Assembly (NCBI RefSeq): GCF_002906155.1
Contig: NZ_MUJK01000009.1
Coordinates: 155,354-219,353, forward strand
DNA length: 64,000 nt
DNA from: Pseudomonas laurylsulfativorans
GTDB taxonomy: Bacteria > Pseudomonadota > Gammaproteobacteria > Pseudomonadales > Pseudomonadaceae
Direction of reading: 5' to 3'
A program made the position numbers and the translations under genes. Position 1 is the stretch's first letter. Every line of letters begins with the position of its first letter. Below the pieces are notes generated by a model. It was not told where the DNA came from. It worked only from the letters and a program-made list of their open reading frames with translations, and ran no database searches. This document shows, piece after piece, positions 43,016-51,054 of the stretch.

Positions 43016-44908
43016 TTAGATCCTGAAGCTACCCACCAACTGCTTCAACCGCGCCGCCTGCTGTTCAAGATCGGCACACGCACGCAAGGTCGACTGCAGG
43101 TTCTCCACACCTTCCTGGTTCAGCGTGTTGATCTCGGTGATGTCGACGTTGATCGACTCCACCACGGCGGTCTGTTCTTCAGTGGCGGTGGCGACCGACT
43201 GGTTCATGCCGTCGATTTCACCGATGCGCTGGGTCACACTGCCCAGGCGTTCGCCCGCCTGGTTGGCGATGCCAACGCTGCTTTCGCTCTGGCGCTGGCT
43301 GTCGGTCATGATGCCCACCGCTGCACGGGCGCCGACTTGCAGCTCCTCGATCATCGTCTGCACTTGCTGTGCCGAATCCTGGGTGCGGTGAGCGAGGTTG
43401 CGCACCTCATCGGCGACCACTGCAAAGCCACGTCCGGCTTCACCGGCGCGGGCGGCTTCGATGGCGGCGTTCAGGGCTAGCAGGTTGGTCTGTTGGGAGA
43501 TGCTGGTGATCACTTCCAGAATCTGCCCGATGTTGACCGTGTTGCTGTTAAGCGTCTCGATGTTGCCGCACGAGTCGCTGATCTTCGCCGAGAGCTGCTG
43601 CATTGCCGCGATGGTTTTATCCACAACCTGTTGGCCATCTTCGGCCAGGCTGCGGGCGTCGCTGGAATGTTGCGAGGCGAGGGCGGCGTTCTGGGCGATT
43701 TCCTGGGCGGCGGCCCCGAGCTGGTTGATCGCCGCGGCCACGCTGCTGGTGCGCGAGGCCTGCTGGTCGGAGTTGAACATCGACGAGTTCGAGGCGGCCA
43801 CTACACGCAGCGCCACTTCGTTGACCTGGCCGGTGGCCGAGGACACTTCGATGATCGAGGTGTGAATGCGCTCGACGAAGCGGTTGAACGACAGCCCCAG
43901 CGCGCCGAATTCGTCGTGGCCGTGAATGGTCAGGCGTTTGGTCAGGTCACCTTCGCCTTCGGCGATGTCGTGCATGGCGCGGCCCATGGTCAGCAGCGGC
44001 TGCATCAGCAGGCTGATCAGCATGCCCAGCAGGGCGATGATGATCACCACGGCAATCACCATGGCGATGATCGCCGAGGTGCGGAACTCGCTGAGCATCG
44101 AGAACGCCGTTTCCTGGTCGAGTACCAGCGCCACATACCAGTCCGCCGATGGCACGCCGTTGACGTGAGTGAAGGAGATGAACTGGCGCTTTCCGTCGAT
44201 CTCGACCTCTTTCATGCCCGGGCTGACTTTCGGTGTTTCGCTCGGATAGGCCTCGGCCAGGCTCTTGAGCACCAGCTTGCTGTCCGGGTGAATCAGGATC
44301 TTGCCGTCGGCGCTGACGATGAACGCATGGCCATGGCCGCCAAAGTTCAGTGAATTGATGATCGCGCTGACGCTGGACAGGTCGATATCCGCGCCGGCCA
44401 CGCCCATCATCTGGCCCTGACGCTGCACCGGGGTGGCCACGGTGATCACCAGTTTGCCGGACGATGCGGCAATGTACGGTTCGGTGACAATGGTCTGTTG
44501 TGCGCTATTGGCCGCCTTGTACCAGCCGCGAGCGCGTGGGTCGTAGTCCGCAGCACGGTTGCCCGCCGGGACAGAGAACATCACGCCGTCGGCGCCACCG
44601 AAGTAGCTCAGCTGGAAATTGCCGGTGTAGGCGGGCAGGTCGATGATCCGTTTCAGGCTGGCGGGAGTATTGCCATCGGCGGTGACCTGTTGGGCCATCG
44701 ATTGCAGCAATTGCATGCGGCTTTCCAGCCAGGTCTGAATGTTGCTGGTGGTCAGGCTTCCGAGCTCTTGCATCGAGGCTTCGGTACTGTTGCGCAAGGT
44801 TTCGCGTTGGCGATAGTCGTTGAACAGGATGAAACAAGCGAATGCGACGGCCACCACGAGGGCGGCAGCCAGCAAGATCTTGTGGCTGAACTTCATGTTT
44901 CTGGTCAT
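43016..44908 (-). CDS. Methyl-accepting chemotaxis protein, dCache_1 amino-acid receptor (PctA-like)
   Basis: This 630-residue chemoreceptor has a membrane helix at about 10-30, a periplasmic double-Cache domain, a second helix at about 280-300, HAMP, and a signalling domain with the tip NLLALNAAIEAARAGEAGRG. The ligand pocket carries the amino-acid motif of PctA-type receptors: Tyr122, Arg127, Trp129, Tyr130, Tyr145 and Asp174 (YDPRARGWYKAA, TEPYIA, GVAGADI). It therefore probably senses amino acids. No C-terminal CheR pentapeptide is seen. An in-frame ATG at 44896 is an alternative start. Confidence 0.9.
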   Translation of the reverse strand: MTRNMKFSHKILLAAALVVAVAFACFILFNDYRQRETLRNSTEASMQELGSLTTSNIQTWLESRMQLLQSMAQQVTADGNTPASLKRIIDLPAYTGNFQLSYFGGADGVMFSVPAGNRAADYDPRARGWYKAANSAQQTIVTEPYIAASSGKLVITVATPVQRQGQMMGVAGADIDLSSVSAIINSLNFGGHGHAFIVSADGKILIHPDSKLVLKSLAEAYPSETPKVSPGMKEVEIDGKRQFISFTHVNGVPSADWYVALVLDQETAFSMLSEFRTSAIIAMVIAVVIIIALLGMLISLLMQPLLTMGRAMHDIAEGEGDLTKRLTIHGHDEFGALGLSFNRFVERIHTSIIEVSSATGQVNEVALRVVAASNSSMFNSDQQASRTSSVAAAINQLGAAAQEIAQNAALASQHSSDARSLAEDGQQVVDKTIAAMQQLSAKISDSCGNIETLNSNTVNIGQILEVITSISQQTNLLALNAAIEAARAGEAGRGFAVVADEVRNLAHRTQDSAQQVQTMIEELQVGARAAVGIMTDSQRQSESSVGIANQAGERLGSVTQRIGEIDGMNQSVATATEEQTAVVESINVDITEINTLNQEGVENLQSTLRACADLEQQAARLKQLVGSFRI

Positions 44909-45190
44909 GGATGAGCTACGCAGAGGGTCTGGTCAACAAAAAGGGGGAAGCAAATGCCACCGATGTGGCATTGCCTTGCATGTATGTCGACTGAACGGCG
45001 CCAAAGATTAGGCGGATTTGCTGAAAATCGACGAAATACCCCGTAAACAGGGAAAGTGGCGGATTTTCGGCAAAAGGTAGACGAGCGGCCCGACAAATAG
45101 CCTGTCGGGCAGGGAACCTGACAGGGGTTTTCACTTCTAAGCTTCAGCTTGGCAGCCATGCCAATCCCCTACGCCCCCCGGAGTTTCACC

Positions 45191-45445
45191 ATGTCGCTGC
45201 GTTCCATCGCCCTGCTTTCGTTCTGCGTGTTGCTGGCTGCCTGCAGCAAGGTCAATCAGGAAAACTACTCGAAGCTCTCGGCTGGCATGCCCAAGGCCGA
45301 TGTGGAGACCCTGTTGGGCAAACCCGCCGATTGTTCAGGCGCGCTGGGCATGTCCAGTTGCACCTGGGGCGACAAGAACAGCTTTATCAGCGTGCAGTTC
45401 GCCGGTGACAAAGTGCTGATGTTTTCCGGCCAAGGCCTGAAGTAA
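45191..45445 (+). CDS. Small lipoprotein, DUF3862/SmpA-like
   Basis: This 84-residue lipoprotein has the lipobox LLAAC with Cys17. The mature part (NYSKLSAGMPKADVETLLGK, CSGALGMSSCTWGDKNS) matches the small DUF3862 / BamE-like fold, with two further cysteines. Envelope role inferred. ATG at 45191 follows GGAG; the upstream in-frame start at 45149 adds 14 residues before the signal. It is 30 bases before the lipocalin gene, so the two may be co-transcribed. Confidence 0.85.
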   Translation: MSLRSIALLSFCVLLAACSKVNQENYSKLSAGMPKADVETLLGKPADCSGALGMSSCTWGDKNSFISVQFAGDKVLMFSGQGLK

Positions 45446-45475
45446 ACCGGGGCGATTGCCCACGGGAGAAAAATA

Positions 45476-46045
45476 ATGAAGCGGTTATTGATCATCCTTT
45501 TTGCCGGCCTGGTGTTGGCCGGCTGTGCCACGTCTGGCCAGGACCCCTTGGCACCGAAGACTGTCAAAAGCGTCAACCTCAAACGCTACCAGGGCACCTG
45601 GTACGAGCTGGCTCGTCTGCCGATGTACTTCCAGCGCGACTGCGCGCAATCCGAAGCTCATTACACGCTCAAGCCCGACGGCAACGTCGCGGTATTGAAC
45701 CGCTGCCTGACGGCACAGTGGCAATGGGAAGAGGTCAAGGGTACGGCTTATCCACAGGTGTCCGGCAAGAGCGACAAGCTGTGGGTCGAGTTCGATACCT
45801 GGTTCTCCAGGCTGATCCCGGGTACGGCGAAGGGCGAATACTGGGTGCTGTACGTCAGCGATGACTACAAGACCGCCATTGTCGGCGATCCGAGCCGCAA
45901 ATACTTGTGGCTGTTGTCGCGCACGCCGACCGTGAACGGTGTGGTGCGTGAGGAGCTGCTGAGCAAGGCGCGTCAGCAGGGTTACGACACCACACGACTG
46001 ATCTGGCGGGCGTCGGAACAGCAGATGGCCAAGACCTCGAACTAA
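45476..46045 (+). CDS. Outer-membrane lipocalin (Blc family)
   Basis: This 189-residue lipoprotein has the lipobox LAGC (Cys17). The lipocalin start motif KRYQGTWYELARLPMYFQRD, YTLKPDGNVAVLNRC, and the C-terminal Blc block LLSRTPTVNGVVREELLSKA are present. Blc-type lipocalins bind lysophospholipids or fatty acids at the outer membrane. GGAG precedes the ATG by eight bases. Confidence 0.92.
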   Translation: MKRLLIILFAGLVLAGCATSGQDPLAPKTVKSVNLKRYQGTWYELARLPMYFQRDCAQSEAHYTLKPDGNVAVLNRCLTAQWQWEEVKGTAYPQVSGKSDKLWVEFDTWFSRLIPGTAKGEYWVLYVSDDYKTAIVGDPSRKYLWLLSRTPTVNGVVREELLSKARQQGYDTTRLIWRASEQQMAKTSN

Positions 46046-46058
46046 CAACGCATGACCC

Positions 46059-46141
46059 TGTAGGAGCGAGCCTGCTCGCGATGGAGTATCAGACACAACG
46101 ATGTCGACTGACACACCATCGCGAGCAGGCTCGCTCCTACA
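46059..46141. repeat. REP pair, GCGAGC/GCTCGC type
   Basis: TGTAGGAGCGAGCCTGCTCG and its exact complement face each other over about 83 bp, between the convergent lipocalin gene and hutF. Confidence 0.92.
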
Positions 46142-46153
46142 GGGCTTTTTGCG

Positions 46154-47518
46154 TTAGTTCAGAAGGTCGCGCAGGACTTGAGTAAAGGCGCGGCTGCTCT
46201 CTTCTTCATCAGCATGGCGGCCATCACGCACCACCCACTGGCCGTTCACCAGCACATCGCGCACCTGACGATCGCCACCGGCAAACAGCCAGCGGTTGAG
46301 AATTGCGTCGCCGCTGGCCGTTGCCAGATACGGATCGTTGCCGTCGAGCACCAGCCAGTCGGCGCGTTTGCCGACTTCCAGCGCACCAATTGGCTGGCCC
46401 AGCGCCTGGGCACCGCCATCCAGTGCAGCATCGAACAGCGTACGGCCGACCATCGGCTGCTCCGCGCCATATAAACGATTACGCCGCTGGTCGCGCAGAC
46501 GCTGGCCGTATTCCAGCCAACGCAATTCTTCCACCACGCTTAGCGACACATGACTGTCGGAACCGATACCCATGCGCCCGCCCTGGGCCAGGAAATCCAC
46601 CGCCGGGAAAATCCCGTCGCCCAGGTTGGCTTCGGTGGTCAGGCACAGCCCGGCGATGGCGCGACTCTTGGCCATCGACGTGACTTCTTCCGGGTTGGCG
46701 TGGGTCGCGTGGACCAGGCACCAGCGCTGGTCGACGTCGATGTTTTCGTACAACCATTGCAGCGGACGACGACCGCTCCAGGTCAGGCAGTCGTCGACTT
46801 CCTTCTGCTGTTCAGCGATATGGATGTGCACCGGGCACTGCTTGTCGCTGGCTGCCAGCACTTCGCTGATCTGCTGCGGCGTGACCGCGCGCAGCGAGTG
46901 GAAACACAAACCGAGCGACTGCGCCTTCTGTTGCGCGAGGATCGGCTGCAAGCGCGATTGCAGCTTCAGGTAGTTTTCGGTGCTGTTGATAAAGCGACGC
47001 TGGCCTTCGTTCGGCGTTTGGCCGCCGAACCCAGAGTGGCTGTAGAGCACCGGTAGCAGGGTCAGACCGATACCGGCGGAGGTAGCCGCCTGGCTGATAC
47101 GCAAGGCCAATTCGGCCGGGTCCGCGTAAGGCTGACCATCGACGTCGTGATGCACGTAGTGAAATTCCGCGACCGAGGTGTAACCGGCCTTGAGCATTTC
47201 GATATACAGCTGACGAGCGATGACGCCGAGTTGCTCCGGGCTGATTTTTCCGACGAGGCGATACATCAGGTCGCGCCAGGTCCAGAAACTGTCGTTCGGA
47301 TTGCCCGCCACTTCCGCCAGCCCGGCCATGGCCCGCTGGAAGGCGTGGGAGTGCAGGTTCGGCATGCCAGGCAGCAGCGGACCGCTTAACCGCTCGGCGC
47401 CATCTGCATGGGAATCGGCCTGGATATGGGTCAATACGCCGTCGGCGCTGACCTCAAGACGTACATTGTTGGCCCATCCACTAGGCAGCAGCGCGCGTTC
47501 GGCAAAGAAGGCGGACAT
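46154..47518 (-). CDS. hutF: Formimidoylglutamate deiminase
   Basis: HutF deiminates N-formimino-glutamate to N-formyl-glutamate in the five-step histidine pathway. The 454-residue amidohydrolase has the metal motif NLHSHAFQRAMAG, HIHIAEQQKEV, LVHATHANPEEV and GIGSDSHVSLSV. Its partner HutG is at the other end of the cluster. It is divergent from hutC with a HutC-type operator between them, GGGGTG being the likely ribosome site. Confidence 0.96.
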   Translation of the reverse strand: MSAFFAERALLPSGWANNVRLEVSADGVLTHIQADSHADGAERLSGPLLPGMPNLHSHAFQRAMAGLAEVAGNPNDSFWTWRDLMYRLVGKISPEQLGVIARQLYIEMLKAGYTSVAEFHYVHHDVDGQPYADPAELALRISQAATSAGIGLTLLPVLYSHSGFGGQTPNEGQRRFINSTENYLKLQSRLQPILAQQKAQSLGLCFHSLRAVTPQQISEVLAASDKQCPVHIHIAEQQKEVDDCLTWSGRRPLQWLYENIDVDQRWCLVHATHANPEEVTSMAKSRAIAGLCLTTEANLGDGIFPAVDFLAQGGRMGIGSDSHVSLSVVEELRWLEYGQRLRDQRRNRLYGAEQPMVGRTLFDAALDGGAQALGQPIGALEVGKRADWLVLDGNDPYLATASGDAILNRWLFAGGDRQVRDVLVNGQWVVRDGRHADEEESSRAFTQVLRDLLN

Positions 47519-47544
47519 GGTTCAGCACCCCATCGTGTGTTATT

Positions 47545-47554
47545 TGTATATACA
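47545..47554. promoter_or_regulatory. HutC operator between hutF and hutC
   Basis: TGTATATACA is a perfect palindrome of the TGTA-N2-TACA type recognised by HutC. It lies 27 bp before hutF and about 72 bp before hutC, so one site can control both directions. The overlapping TATACATATACA may extend it. Confidence 0.75.
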
Positions 47555-47625
47555 TATACAGACGTTTGCCTGCCCGGTAAACTCCGGCAAGCTAGCAACC
47601 CTATCCAAACGACCAAGGATTAACC

Positions 47626-48375
47626 GTGCCGACTCCGCCTCCAGTCTCTCCGTTGGCCGCGAACATGGGCGACAGTCCGGCGCCCTTGTACGCCCGCGTC
47701 AAACAAATGATCACCCAGCAAATCGACAGCGGAAACTGGCCGCCGCATTACCGCGTTCCGTCGGAAAGCGAACTGGTCAGCCAGTTGGGTTTCAGCCGCA
47801 TGACCATCAACCGCGCCCTGCGCGAGATGACTGCCGACGGTCTGTTGGTGCGCATGCAAGGCGTCGGTACGTTCGTCGCCGAGCCGAAAAGCCAGTCTGC
47901 CCTGTTCGAAGTGCACAACATCGCCGACGAAATCGCCTCTCGCGGTCATCGCCACACCTGCAAGGTCATCACCCTTGAGGAAGAGGCCGCCGGCTCCGAG
48001 CGCGCCCTGGCCCTGGACATGCGCGAAGGGCAGAAGGTGTTTCACTCGCTGATCGTGCATTTCGAAAACGATATTCCGGTGCAAATCGAAGACCGTTTCG
48101 TCAATGCACTGGTGGCGCCGGACTACCTCAAGCAGGACTTCACCCTGCAAACGCCATACGCCTATCTGAACCAGGTCGCACCGCTGACCGAAGGCGAGCA
48201 CGTGGTCGAGGCGATCCTGGCCGAGTCGTCCGAATGCAAATTGCTACAGATTGAAAAAGGTGAGCCGTGCCTGCTGATCCGTCGCCGCACCTGGTCCGGT
48301 CGTCAGCCGGTGACCGCCGCTCGCTTGATCCACCCCGGTTCCCGTCATCGTCTGGAAGGTCGGTTTCATAAATAG
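47626..48375 (+). CDS. hutC: Histidine utilisation repressor HutC
   Basis: This 249-residue GntR/HutC-type repressor has a winged helix-turn-helix at about 15-85 (YRVPSESELVSQLGFSRMTI, NRALREMTADGLLVRMQGVG) and a C-terminal UTRA domain that senses urocanate. GTG start at 47626 is preceded by AAGGATTAACC. Two operators matching its site are in the cluster, and it starts a hutC-hutD unit. Confidence 0.96.
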   Translation: MPTPPPVSPLAANMGDSPAPLYARVKQMITQQIDSGNWPPHYRVPSESELVSQLGFSRMTINRALREMTADGLLVRMQGVGTFVAEPKSQSALFEVHNIADEIASRGHRHTCKVITLEEEAAGSERALALDMREGQKVFHSLIVHFENDIPVQIEDRFVNALVAPDYLKQDFTLQTPYAYLNQVAPLTEGEHVVEAILAESSECKLLQIEKGEPCLLIRRRTWSGRQPVTAARLIHPGSRHRLEGRFHK

Positions 48376-48385
48376 AGAGCCATAA

Positions 48386-48958
48386 ATGAGCAGTCTGAAA
48401 GTTTTGCGTGCCAAAGATTACCCGCGCATGCCGTGGAAAAACGGCGGCGGCAGTACCGAAGAAATCACCCGCGATGCCGGCACCGGCCTGGATGGCTTTG
48501 GCTGGCGCCTGTCGATTGCCGATATCGGTGAATCGGGCGGGTTTTCCACGTTCACCGGTTACGAGCGAGTGATTACCGTGCTGCAAGGCGAGGGCATGAC
48601 CCTGACGGTGGATGGTCAGGACACGCGGCCACTGTTACCGCTGGACCCGTTTGCCTTCAGCGGTGAAAGCAAGGTCTCCTGCGCATTGCTGGGTGGTCCG
48701 ATTCGCGATTTCAACCTGATCTATGCGCCGCAGCGTTATAGCGCACGGTTGCAGTGGTTGTCGGGCGAGCAGCGGTTCTTCAGTTCGGCGGGCACGGTGT
48801 TGGTGTTCAGCATGAGCGAGCAGGTTGAGGTGTCGGTCGATAACAACGCCCAGCAATTGGGCCGTCATGATTGCCTGCAATTGGAGGCTGATGCCGGATT
48901 GCTGGACGTCGCCATCAAAGGGCTGTGCTGCGTGATCGAACTGACGTCACGCGACTGA
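48386..48958 (+). CDS. hutD: HutD family protein
   Basis: This 190-residue cupin-like protein matches HutD/Ves (YPRMPWKNGGGSTEEITRDA, LSIADIGESGGFSTFTGYER). HutD is thought to limit hut expression when histidine is abundant; its biochemical role is unknown. It follows hutC by ten bases, so it is likely in the same transcript. Confidence 0.94.
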   Translation: MSSLKVLRAKDYPRMPWKNGGGSTEEITRDAGTGLDGFGWRLSIADIGESGGFSTFTGYERVITVLQGEGMTLTVDGQDTRPLLPLDPFAFSGESKVSCALLGGPIRDFNLIYAPQRYSARLQWLSGEQRFFSSAGTVLVFSMSEQVEVSVDNNAQQLGRHDCLQLEADAGLLDVAIKGLCCVIELTSRD

Positions 48959-48964
48959 TCCCGG

Positions 48965-50602
48965 TCATTCCCGTTCGAGGGTAAAACCTCGAACGGTCGC
49001 CTCCAGCTCACTCGACATTTGTTTTAGTGCCTGGATGGTTTTCACCGCCTCCTGTTGCGCCGCAACATTTTCCTCGACCCGCTGCGCCACGTTTTCCACA
49101 TTGCGCGCCACGTCTTCGCTGGCTTCACGCTGTTCCTGCAAGGCATGGGAGATCTGGCTGACGGCATTGAGTGACGCGTTGAGTGCGGTCTTGACGTCAT
49201 TCATCGACGCGCCGGCGCTGTCGATCAGTTGTTGGCCCTGAAGTACGCGCTCGCGGCCAGTGTTCATGCTGCCGTTGGCCTTTCTCATGCCGCTTTGAAT
49301 GGTGCTCACCAGCACCACAATCTCGGTGGTAGAGCGGGTCGTGCGGGTTGCCAGCTCCCGCACTTCGTCAGCCACCACGGCAAACCCGCGCCCTTGTTCG
49401 CCGGCCCGCGCCGCCTCGATGGCGGCATTGAGTGCGAGCAGATTGGTCTGTTCGGCAATGCTGTGGATCATGCCGACAATTTTCCCGATGGCGTTGGAGT
49501 GCAGGGTCAATTGGTCGATTTCATCCGACGTCTGGGTCACCAGTTGGGCGATCTGCTGTATCTCGATGATGGAGCGCTCCATGGTGGCAATGCCGCAAGC
49601 GGTAATCTGTTCGGCCTTTTGTGTGGTGTCGTGCGCCTGCGCGGCGTTCTCGGCGATGTGCGTAATGTTGGCTGACATCTGTTCCGCAGCGGCGGCAATG
49701 GAAGAGGCCGCGCCATTTTGTTCGGCCGCCTGTTTCAGGCCTTGTTCAGACGAGATGCTTAGGTTCAGGGTCGAGGACTCGATATGCTGCGAGGCCTCGC
49801 GCACCTTGCCGATCATGCTGGCCAGGCTACGTCGCATGGCCTCGACCGATTGCATGACACCCGTTGACGTCGCGTGACCGATCACTGGCTCGCCGAGCCT
49901 GCCCTGGGCAATCCTTGTGCTGATACTGGCCAGCTCGTGAGGCTCGGCGCCCAGGTATCGCGCCAGCCTGGCGCTGAACAGCAGGGCATAAAGACTGCCA
50001 AACAACAGTGCCAGAGCCAGGACCACGGCCATCAGCCTCATATTGACCACATAGAGTGCCTGGCTGTGCTCGAACTGTCGGCGCGCTTCTTTAAGTTGGA
50101 CATCGGTCAGTTGCGAAAACAGTGAGGTCAGCGGGTCGATCAAGGGGTACAGCTGGTGGACGGCGAAATGCTCCAGGCTCTGACTGGAAACTTCGCTTTG
50201 GTTCAAGGCCGCCTGTAAACGCTGGAGCGGTGTTTCGGTGGCCTGCATCAGCGGTGCGATTTCGCTGATCAGTTGCACCTCCTCATCGATCAGTTGGGTC
50301 GACAGGTAGGTGCGCCAGAGCGGGTCGATTTCCAGCAGGGCTCGCCGTATCTGTTGCGCCGCCTCGACACCACTGTGGATGCCGTCGCGGGCCTTGTGGA
50401 TAGCGTCGACGATCTGGACTGAATACAACTCGGAGATTTTATTCAGGTTCTGTTGCGGGATGACCCGGTCCAGGTAAACCGTCTCCAGTCCCTGCACCGT
50501 AACGCGCATGCCGTACAGGCCGAGTGCGCCGATGCCGGTCAGGCTGCCCAGCAGGATGCCGGCCAGCAGCAGGAGGTGGGTTTTGACTTTCCACTGTTTC
50601 AT
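48965..50602 (-). CDS. Methyl-accepting chemotaxis protein with helical-bundle sensor
   Basis: This 545-residue chemoreceptor has two membrane helices (about 10-30 and 190-212), a four-helix-bundle type periplasmic domain between them, HAMP, and a signalling domain with the tip NLLALNAAIEAARAGEQGRG. It resembles 4HB_MCP receptors. It lies inside the hut cluster, antiparallel between hutD and hutU, so histidine or urocanate sensing is a possibility from context only. GAGGAA precedes the ATG. Confidence 0.88.
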   Translation of the reverse strand: MKQWKVKTHLLLLAGILLGSLTGIGALGLYGMRVTVQGLETVYLDRVIPQQNLNKISELYSVQIVDAIHKARDGIHSGVEAAQQIRRALLEIDPLWRTYLSTQLIDEEVQLISEIAPLMQATETPLQRLQAALNQSEVSSQSLEHFAVHQLYPLIDPLTSLFSQLTDVQLKEARRQFEHSQALYVVNMRLMAVVLALALLFGSLYALLFSARLARYLGAEPHELASISTRIAQGRLGEPVIGHATSTGVMQSVEAMRRSLASMIGKVREASQHIESSTLNLSISSEQGLKQAAEQNGAASSIAAAAEQMSANITHIAENAAQAHDTTQKAEQITACGIATMERSIIEIQQIAQLVTQTSDEIDQLTLHSNAIGKIVGMIHSIAEQTNLLALNAAIEAARAGEQGRGFAVVADEVRELATRTTRSTTEIVVLVSTIQSGMRKANGSMNTGRERVLQGQQLIDSAGASMNDVKTALNASLNAVSQISHALQEQREASEDVARNVENVAQRVEENVAAQQEAVKTIQALKQMSSELEATVRGFTLERE

Positions 50603-50889
50603 TGCGCGTTCCTCGCAGGAGTGACTTCAGGGGGCTTGGTCATGGAGTCGGCGAGGATCGATGTAGGTGGAGTCGGATGTTTCTGATGAGGTTGTAGGGT
50701 GTTTCTGGAATGCTCTCAATTGGGCAGCTGGTGTTACCGAACGCCCCAGCGTGGCGCAAAACCGCGCTCAAGTAACAAAGCCCCATCGCCACAAAAAATC
50801 CCCCGGAAAAATTTCATCTTCGCCAGAACCCTTGTTCCATGGGCTCTGCAGTCATTTCAGAATTTTTCTTGAATGCCTGTCCAACAAGT

Positions 50890-50905
50890 TGGCCGCTTGA
50901 TTGCA
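50890..50905 (+). promoter_or_regulatory. Sigma-54 promoter of hutU
   Basis: TGGCCGCTTGATTGCA matches TGGCACG-N4-TTGCW with correct GG-N10-GC spacing; three central positions differ. The predicted start is near 50916, inside the HutC operator. CbrB/NtrC control is known for Pseudomonas hut and would use such a promoter. It sits in the 452-bp gap 50603-51054, which holds no recognised gene. Confidence 0.65.
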
Positions 50906-50909
50906 TATG

Positions 50910-50923
50910 CTTGTATGTACAAG
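50910..50923. promoter_or_regulatory. HutC operator over the hutU start site
   Basis: CTTGTATGTACAAG is a near-perfect inverted repeat with TGTA-N2-TACA at its centre. It spans about -6 to +8 of the predicted hutU transcript, a position that blocks transcription when HutC is bound. Confidence 0.75.
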
Positions 50924-51054
50924 TAAAGACGTATGCGTATGAGTCACGAGGACTCAACCATCGTCCACTGATTCGCCGGTGTGCACTGATGCCCATTGGC
51001 TTGCTCGCCCACTGCCTGGGTTGGTTTTGGATTGATTGCTGAGGAGTTCTTTTC

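Noticed and set aside
45088..45110. Hairpin GCCCGACA/TGTCGGGC as a terminator before the small lipoprotein gene
   Set aside because: No T-run follows on either strand, and no gene end needs it; left as an unassigned stem in a gap without genes.
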